A DNA stretch of 9,097 nt from Candidatus Sumerlaeota bacterium (GTDB taxonomy: Bacteria; Sumerlaeota; Sumerlaeia; JADFCT01), in NCBI GenBank assembly GCA_026398575.1, contig JAPLSP010000738.1, positions 1 through 9,097 of the forward strand, written 5' to 3'. The notes under the pieces are model-generated. The model worked only from the letters and a program-made list of their open reading frames with translations. It was not told where the DNA came from and did no database searches. This document shows, one piece after another, positions 4,991 through 9,097 of this stretch (position 1 is the stretch's first letter; every line of letters begins with the position of its first letter). The position numbers and the translations under genes are program-made.

Positions 4991-5560
4991 ATGGCAGCAA
5001 CGATGACCATACCTGCGCCGGCCAAGCGCGCCATGACTGCGGAAGAATTCTGGCGGCTTGCGCAGCATAGCGACTACAGAGGCGAACTCATTTTCGGGGA
5101 GGAGCATCCATTGGCGCCTGCCGGTTTTGATCATGGAAGAATGCTAGTGGAGTTGGCCGCATTGATCTGCGCACATGTCAAGAAGAAGCGGCTGGGCGTT
5201 GTCAACTCGGACGTTGGGTATGTGCTAACTCGCAACCCTGACACCATCCTTGCGCCTGATATTGCCTTTGTTTCCAAAGAACGCCTTGGACAGCTAGGCG
5301 ATCCCTCCCGCTTTTCGGAAATTCCTCCCGACTTGGCGATAGAGATCATTTCTCCTTCGGACACCTATGCCGCTACCAAAGACAAAGCGGCGATTTACCT
5401 GGAAGCCGGAGTCCAAGAAGTCTGGATCGTGAATCCCCGGCGGAAAACTATTGAAGTCATGCGCCCATCGCAAACCATCGAAATTCATCGCGTTGGCGAA
5501 TTCATCGAAACGCCCCTGCTGCCAGGATTTCGCCTGTCCCTCAGCGAGATTCTTGACTAG
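4991..5560 (+). CDS. Uma2 family endonuclease-like protein (DUF820)
   Basis: A 189-aa protein of the Uma2 family, restriction-endonuclease-fold (PD-(D/E)XK) proteins of uncertain biological role that are abundant in cyanobacteria and many environmental bacteria. Visible core: MTAEEFWRLAQ (15-25), GELIFGE and HGRM, the strand VGYVL, LAPDIAFV with D90, LAIEIISPSD with E118, and K130/K132 in the following helix, then EVWIVNPRRKTIEV (143-156) and a C-terminal LPGFRLSLSEIL. D90, E118 and a nearby Lys would form the metal-dependent site. Length is normal and no key residue is missing. The start ATG is preceded by AAGGAA around 4979-4984. It sits between two related radical SAM genes, its stop 10 bp before the second, which suggests insertion into what was an adjacent pair. 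Confidence 0.9.
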   Translation: MAATMTIPAPAKRAMTAEEFWRLAQHSDYRGELIFGEEHPLAPAGFDHGRMLVELAALICAHVKKKRLGVVNSDVGYVLTRNPDTILAPDIAFVSKERLGQLGDPSRFSEIPPDLAIEIISPSDTYAATKDKAAIYLEAGVQEVWIVNPRRKTIEVMRPSQTIEIHRVGEFIETPLLPGFRLSLSEILD

Positions 5561-5570
5561 CGATCATCCC

Positions 5571-6644
5571 ATGGAAGACATCCGCATAGACAGCCATAAG
5601 ATGATGTATCATCCCGACCGCGTGGCAAGCTGGCTTCGCGACGGGACGGCCACGCCGATCTATATGGAGATCAGCCCGTCGGGGGCGTGCAACCACCGCT
5701 GCAAGTTCTGCGCAAAGGACTTTGTCGGCTATAAGCCTACCTATCTCGATGGCAGCCGCCTGGCCTCCTTTCTGCAAGAGATGGCCAAAGCGGGGCTGCG
5801 CAGCGTCATGTTTGCCGGCGAAGGCGAGCCGTGCCTGAATCGCGACATCGCCCACATGGTTCGCGACGCCAAAGCCGCCAATCTGGACGTCGCCATGACC
5901 ACCAACGGGTCGCGCCTGATCGAAGCGGGAATCCCGCAGATCGTGGATTTATTCACGTGGATTCGCGTCAGCATGAACGCCGGGACGCCGGAAACGTACG
6001 CGAAAATTCACGGTGTCAAGGAAACGGAATTCGGGCGCGTTCTCGAAAATCTGCGTGCGCTGGTCAAGGCGCGCAACGAACACGGCGACACGACGATCGG
6101 CGTTCAGGCGATTCTTCTTCCAGAAAATGAAAACGAGCTCGCGCAACAAGCTGAAGTCGTGCGTGAAATCGGCGTGGATTACTACACCGTCAAGCCGTTC
6201 AATTATCATCCCAAGAGCCGGAATGACCCCAACGGAAGTTACGCCTCATGGGAACCGTCCGATATCGAAGGATTAGCCATCGCGCTCGGGCGGCTGGAAA
6301 CGGAAAAATTCCGCGTCTTGTTCCGCAGCCATGCCATGGACAAAGTGATGGGCAAACGCCGGACCTATCGCTGCTGTCACGCCCTGCCGTTCTGGGCGTA
6401 TCTGGACTCGGAAGGCAGTTTGTGGGCTTGCAGCACTTTTCTGGGCGATGAGCGATTCTGCTACGGCAACATGAACCAGCAAAGCTTCGAACAGATGTGG
6501 AACGGCGAACGCAAGAAGGCGCTCTTTGCGGACTTGGAGAAGAACATCAACGTGGAAGAATGCCGCTGGGGATGCCGCATGGACGAGATCAATCAATATC
6601 TCTGGGAACTGAAACATCCCGGACGGCACGCCAACTTCATATAA
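5571..6644 (+). CDS. Radical SAM protein with SPASM-like C-terminus (second copy)
   Basis: A 357-aa radical SAM enzyme. The N-terminus HPDRVASWL and YMEISPSGACNHRCKFC (Cys40, 44, 47 in CX3CX2C) is typical of a subfamily met in polysaccharide and nucleotide-sugar loci. FAGEGEP (81-87) is the SAM-binding motif; then AMTTNGSRL, VSMNAGTPETYAKIHG (133-148) and VKPFNYHP (207-214). The C-terminal region holds Cys268, 269, 287, 297, 331 and 335 (RCCHALPFW, WACST, ECRWGC), consistent with auxiliary clusters. It ends in HANFI, like the first copy. The ATG at 5571 matches the expected N-terminus; no strong ribosome binding site precedes it, so coupling with the Uma2 stop 10 bp upstream is plausible. The substrate is unknown. 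It converges on the minus-strand membrane gene with a 30-bp gap. Confidence 0.9.
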   Translation: MEDIRIDSHKMMYHPDRVASWLRDGTATPIYMEISPSGACNHRCKFCAKDFVGYKPTYLDGSRLASFLQEMAKAGLRSVMFAGEGEPCLNRDIAHMVRDAKAANLDVAMTTNGSRLIEAGIPQIVDLFTWIRVSMNAGTPETYAKIHGVKETEFGRVLENLRALVKARNEHGDTTIGVQAILLPENENELAQQAEVVREIGVDYYTVKPFNYHPKSRNDPNGSYASWEPSDIEGLAIALGRLETEKFRVLFRSHAMDKVMGKRRTYRCCHALPFWAYLDSEGSLWACSTFLGDERFCYGNMNQQSFEQMWNGERKKALFADLEKNINVEECRWGCRMDEINQYLWELKHPGRHANFI

Positions 6645-6674
6645 TAGCTGCACAATCACCACGCATAGCGAGAC

Positions 6675-8345
6675 TCACTTCGAGTTTCGACCATGCATGA
6701 ATGACTTAATTGATTCGATAATTTGTCTGCCGGATCTGCCAGGTGAAGAATCTCCGGTGTTTGTCGGCCCTAAGTTGACCACGATAGAGTCTGGAAATTC
6801 CCTTATGCAACCATCTCTGGGGTAAAATGGGATATTTTGTTCATTTATGCGTTCCAAGCCTTTTGAAACCAAGAGATTGCTAGGCCTTTTGAACTTAAAT
6901 CCATAATAATCCATGAAACAATAGAACTCCTGATGGTGAGATTTGCCAAATAGTGCTGAGCCATTGTTACGACTTGTCAGTACATATTTGGGCAGGAACT
7001 TTAGCTTCGGATTTATTATATCTCCTCGCAAGTTGTCATAACGGGGTGGTTCTCCTATAAAAACAACAGGTTTCACGCTGTTTTTTCCACAAACCTTCTC
7101 GATTTCCTGCGCGACATTGATAAAATTGATCCGGTCCATCTCAAAACGATGAAAGTCATTGTAAAACCAGAGGCTCAGGTCTCGTGCCTGCCAATAAATC
7201 ACAAAAAATAAAATCATATTCATAGCGAGCATCATTCTAGATTTCTCTCGCAAGAGAACGCATGAGAGCATACCAATGAATGCCACGAAGACGGCAAACG
7301 ACTGACAGGCCCTGTAGGGTGTAGCTTCTCCTTGAATCAATGAGAGCGCCAAGTTCGAGAACAAAAGCCCGGCGAATAAAATCAATGGGACAGTGGATTT
7401 GTATTTTTTTCGCATCAGAACTGCAAAGAGCAAAGCCAGCACACAAGCCACTACAAACGAAAATACAGGTTGATAAAATAAGGAGTTGTAAAAAAACCAA
7501 TAAGCAATCCCGGCCAGAAGTTTAGCGAGTAGTTCTGCCAAGGTACCGTCTTTGCTTAGCCAAAGAATTTGATTGGAAGCGCCGCCGTGTTCTGCGTACG
7601 ACAAGTGCATGATCCTGAGTACCGATAAAGAAATCACTGTCTTCAGCGCGACAGCAAAGAAGAGCAACAGGCAATACCGGAAAAGCAGGCTTCCATAGAC
7701 CTTTATACTCTTCTCCAAGTTCTCGTTAAATATGAAACATAAAAGCAGAACACAGAATATTCCACAAAGAAACACGGCTGCGTAGCTTTCATACCCGGCA
7801 ATAGCCGTCGCCAAAAGCAGTACTGAGAGAAGCGAAGCCCATCTAGTTGCTCCTTTAATAATCGCTTCATAAGATAAGATCATCGCCAAGCCTGTTAGCA
7901 AGTAGCCAACACCTAGGCCAAAACTTACACCAACCCAAATAAATATCTCACTTATCAACGGATAAGAAATGAATATGAGTGAAAATGAAATGAATTCATT
8001 TCTTCGAAGTTTGTTATTACTCGCTTCTCTGAGCAAGACAGTCCATGTTATAGCTGCCGCACATAATAAAAGCACTCCTATGAAATCGCCGAAGAAAGGC
8101 TGTACCAAGTAAGGCCCAAATAGTACGTTCCAAATAGCGCTCCCCCAGCGTCCCTGCGCCAAAAAGTCAGCAGTGACGCCTGAATATTCATAAGACATGA
8201 AAACATCATCTTGGCTAATCGAGAAGTTTGTAAGCGTAAACCCATATGCTGAAATCGCGACGAGAGCTAATAATACCAGATAGAGTTTCTCGGTTCTCAA
8301 AAACTCAATAAATATGGCCTTGTACTTACTGTAGATCAGTATCAT
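6675..8345 (-). CDS. GtrII-like polytopic glucosyltransferase domain protein
   Basis: A 556-aa inner-membrane protein with about ten or eleven hydrophobic helices between residues 18 and 390 and a soluble C-terminal part of roughly 160 residues. After the first helix comes the loop ISQDD (D46, D47) followed by GRWG (65-68), the acidic-pair and GRW pattern seen in GtrII-type O-antigen glucosyltransferases, which transfer glucose from a polyprenyl-phosphate donor on the periplasmic face. By that analogy it would decorate surface polysaccharide; the exact sugar and acceptor cannot be told. The ATG at 8345 is chosen because AAAAGG (8355-8360) lies nine bases upstream; a TTG at 8354 would touch that site. 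The gene is clearly AT-richer than the radical SAM genes, which suggests separate acquisition. No bactoprenol-glucose partner genes are in view. Confidence 0.7.
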   Translation of the reverse strand: MILIYSKYKAIFIEFLRTEKLYLVLLALVAISAYGFTLTNFSISQDDVFMSYEYSGVTADFLAQGRWGSAIWNVLFGPYLVQPFFGDFIGVLLLCAAAITWTVLLREASNNKLRRNEFISFSLIFISYPLISEIFIWVGVSFGLGVGYLLTGLAMILSYEAIIKGATRWASLLSVLLLATAIAGYESYAAVFLCGIFCVLLLCFIFNENLEKSIKVYGSLLFRYCLLLFFAVALKTVISLSVLRIMHLSYAEHGGASNQILWLSKDGTLAELLAKLLAGIAYWFFYNSLFYQPVFSFVVACVLALLFAVLMRKKYKSTVPLILFAGLLFSNLALSLIQGEATPYRACQSFAVFVAFIGMLSCVLLREKSRMMLAMNMILFFVIYWQARDLSLWFYNDFHRFEMDRINFINVAQEIEKVCGKNSVKPVVFIGEPPRYDNLRGDIINPKLKFLPKYVLTSRNNGSALFGKSHHQEFYCFMDYYGFKFKRPSNLLVSKGLERINEQNIPFYPRDGCIREFPDSIVVNLGPTNTGDSSPGRSGRQIIESIKSFMHGRNSK

Positions 8346-8354
8346 TTTCGTCAA

Positions 8355-8360
8355 CCTTTT
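8355..8360 (-). promoter_or_regulatory. Ribosome binding site selecting the start at 8345
   Basis: Reads AAAAGG on the minus strand, nine bases before the ATG at 8345-8343. It leaves no room for initiation at the in-frame TTG at 8354-8352. Confidence 0.6.
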
Positions 8361-8416
8361 AGTAGATATGATCCCAAACGTATGAGAGGCAAAACATTAG
8401 GAATTGCCGAGAAAAT

Positions 8417-9097
8417 TTAGAAATTGAGAACGGCCTCGATCACTTTGTCTTGATCCACATCGGTTAAATGGTTGAAGAACGGCAAGCGAAGAATCCGGTC
8501 CGCAACGTCTTCCGTCACTGGGCACTGTCCCTGCTTTCCTCCGAAGCGCGCGCCCATCTCTGACAAATGCAAGGGCTGATAATGGAAGACAGCCAAAATG
8601 CCCTGTTTCTTGAGGTGCTCAATAAGCGCTTGCCGTTCTCCGTGCTTGGACGCCCAATCAGACAACCCTTCCGCGTAGCGCCGCCAGATATTGGCGCGTT
8701 TGGCTTGGATTGTTTCGATGGCTTCTAATTGCGCAAGAAGAAAGGCAGCGAGAATATCCGATGGAACATAACTGGACCCAATATCCACCCAAGTATATTT
8801 GTCAACCTGGCCACGAAAGAACCTCATGCGGTTCGTGCCTTTCTGGCGCAATACCTCGGCTCTTGCGATCAGCTCTGGATCGTTTATCAGAATCGCCCCT
8901 CCTTCACCGCAGGAGACGTTTTTTGTTTCATGAAAACTCAACGTCGCCATTGCCCCGAAGGTACCGAGCAATTTACCTCTATAGCGCCCCAACAAACCGT
9001 GCGCATTGTCTTCGATTACGGTCAGACCGTGTTCTCCTGCAAGCCGCATGATTGAATCCATTTCACAACCGACACCGGCATAGTGCACTGGGACAAT
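8417..9097 (-). CDS. wecE: WecE/DegT-family sugar aminotransferase, 5' partial, internal deletion
   Basis: PLP-dependent aminotransferase of nucleotide sugars; only the C-terminal 226 residues are in the window and the frame runs off its right end (IVPVHYAGV at the edge). Visible: VIEDNAHGL with the cofactor-binding Asp, SFHETKN with the catalytic Lys (codon 8921-8923), GEGGAILIND, and FFRGQVDKYTWVDIGSSYVPSD, a run characteristic of dTDP-4-oxo-6-deoxyglucose transaminases (WecE/RffA) that make dTDP-4-amino-4,6-dideoxygalactose for surface glycans. In relatives, the helix ending ..W...HG is followed by about 25 residues including an N/S-x-H-x-FY strand before the segment (E/R)RQALI.HL. Here HG joins directly to ERQALIEHL (junction near 8638/8639). 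The frame is kept, but the C-terminal domain may be damaged. The C-terminus AVFHYQPLHLSEMG to LNF is normal. Confidence 0.85.
   Translation of the reverse strand: MVPVHYAGVGCEMDSIMRLAGEHGLTVIEDNAHGLLGRYRGKLLGTFGAMATLSFHETKNVSCGEGGAILINDPELIARAEVLRQKGTNRMRFFRGQVDKYTWVDIGSSYVPSDILAAFLLAQLEAIETIQAKRANIWRRYAEGLSDWASKHGERQALIEHLKKQGILAVFHYQPLHLSEMGARFGGKQGQCPVTEDVADRILRLPFFNHLTDVDQDKVIEAVLNF

Noticed and set aside
4806..5134. Minus-strand open frames upstream of and overlapping the Uma2 gene
   Set aside because: No ribosome binding sites or family resemblance, and they cross the inverted repeat and the start of a well-supported gene.
8710..9055. Plus-strand open frames at the right end
   Set aside because: Both are opposite the aminotransferase gene, whose catalytic motifs are clear; no independent coding evidence.

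Overview
The window looks like a Gram-negative bacterial chromosome segment of mixed composition. The housekeeping and radical SAM genes are fairly GC-rich, while the toxin-antitoxin block (about 1337-3589) and the polytopic membrane gene at 6675-8345 are visibly AT-richer. A Tat-type lipoprotein signal, a WecE-type sugar aminotransferase and a GtrII-like glucosyltransferase all point to a diderm cell with surface polysaccharide. Short-unit noncoding repeat arrays and tandem radical SAM/SPASM genes are reminiscent of uncultivated PVC, Omnitrophota or Sumerlaeota-like lineages. The sequence alone does not settle the phylum.

Layout. Positions 2-265 hold a DUF167/YggU gene whose stop codon lies inside the first unit of a 16-bp tandem array (251-442, twelve units). 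The array ends in inverted copies (443-470) that can fold into a long hairpin immediately before the Shine-Dalgarno of a purine nucleoside phosphorylase gene (491-1324). From 1337 to 3589 lies a block of small toxin-antitoxin-type genes: a Phd/YefM-like antitoxin with an odd tail, a UPF0175 protein, a truncated DUF433 copy, an unrecognised Tat/lipobox protein, a DUF2283 protein, and one complete DUF433/DUF5615 pair. Only that last pair has both partners.

Two related radical SAM/SPASM-type proteins follow (3594-4673 and 5571-6644), both ending in an H-x-N-F-I tail. Between them sit a 317-bp intergenic region with an imperfect 30-bp inverted repeat made of 15-mers, and a Uma2-family nuclease gene (4991-5560). 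The right third is on the minus strand: a GtrII-like membrane glucosyltransferase (6675-8345) and a WecE/DegT-family sugar aminotransferase cut by the window end (8417-9097). Compared with relatives as remembered, the aminotransferase appears to lack about 25 residues of its C-terminal domain.

Working together. The aminotransferase, the GtrII-like protein and probably the two radical SAM proteins fit the edge of a surface-polysaccharide (O-antigen-like) locus. The small-gene block looks like accessory DNA with decay and local duplication inserted between purine salvage and that locus. The items most worth checking are the two repeat structures with inverted copies, the paired radical SAM proteins, the aminotransferase deletion, the Asp in the purine nucleoside phosphorylase base-binding site, and the DUF433 remnant fused in frame upstream of the lipoprotein gene.
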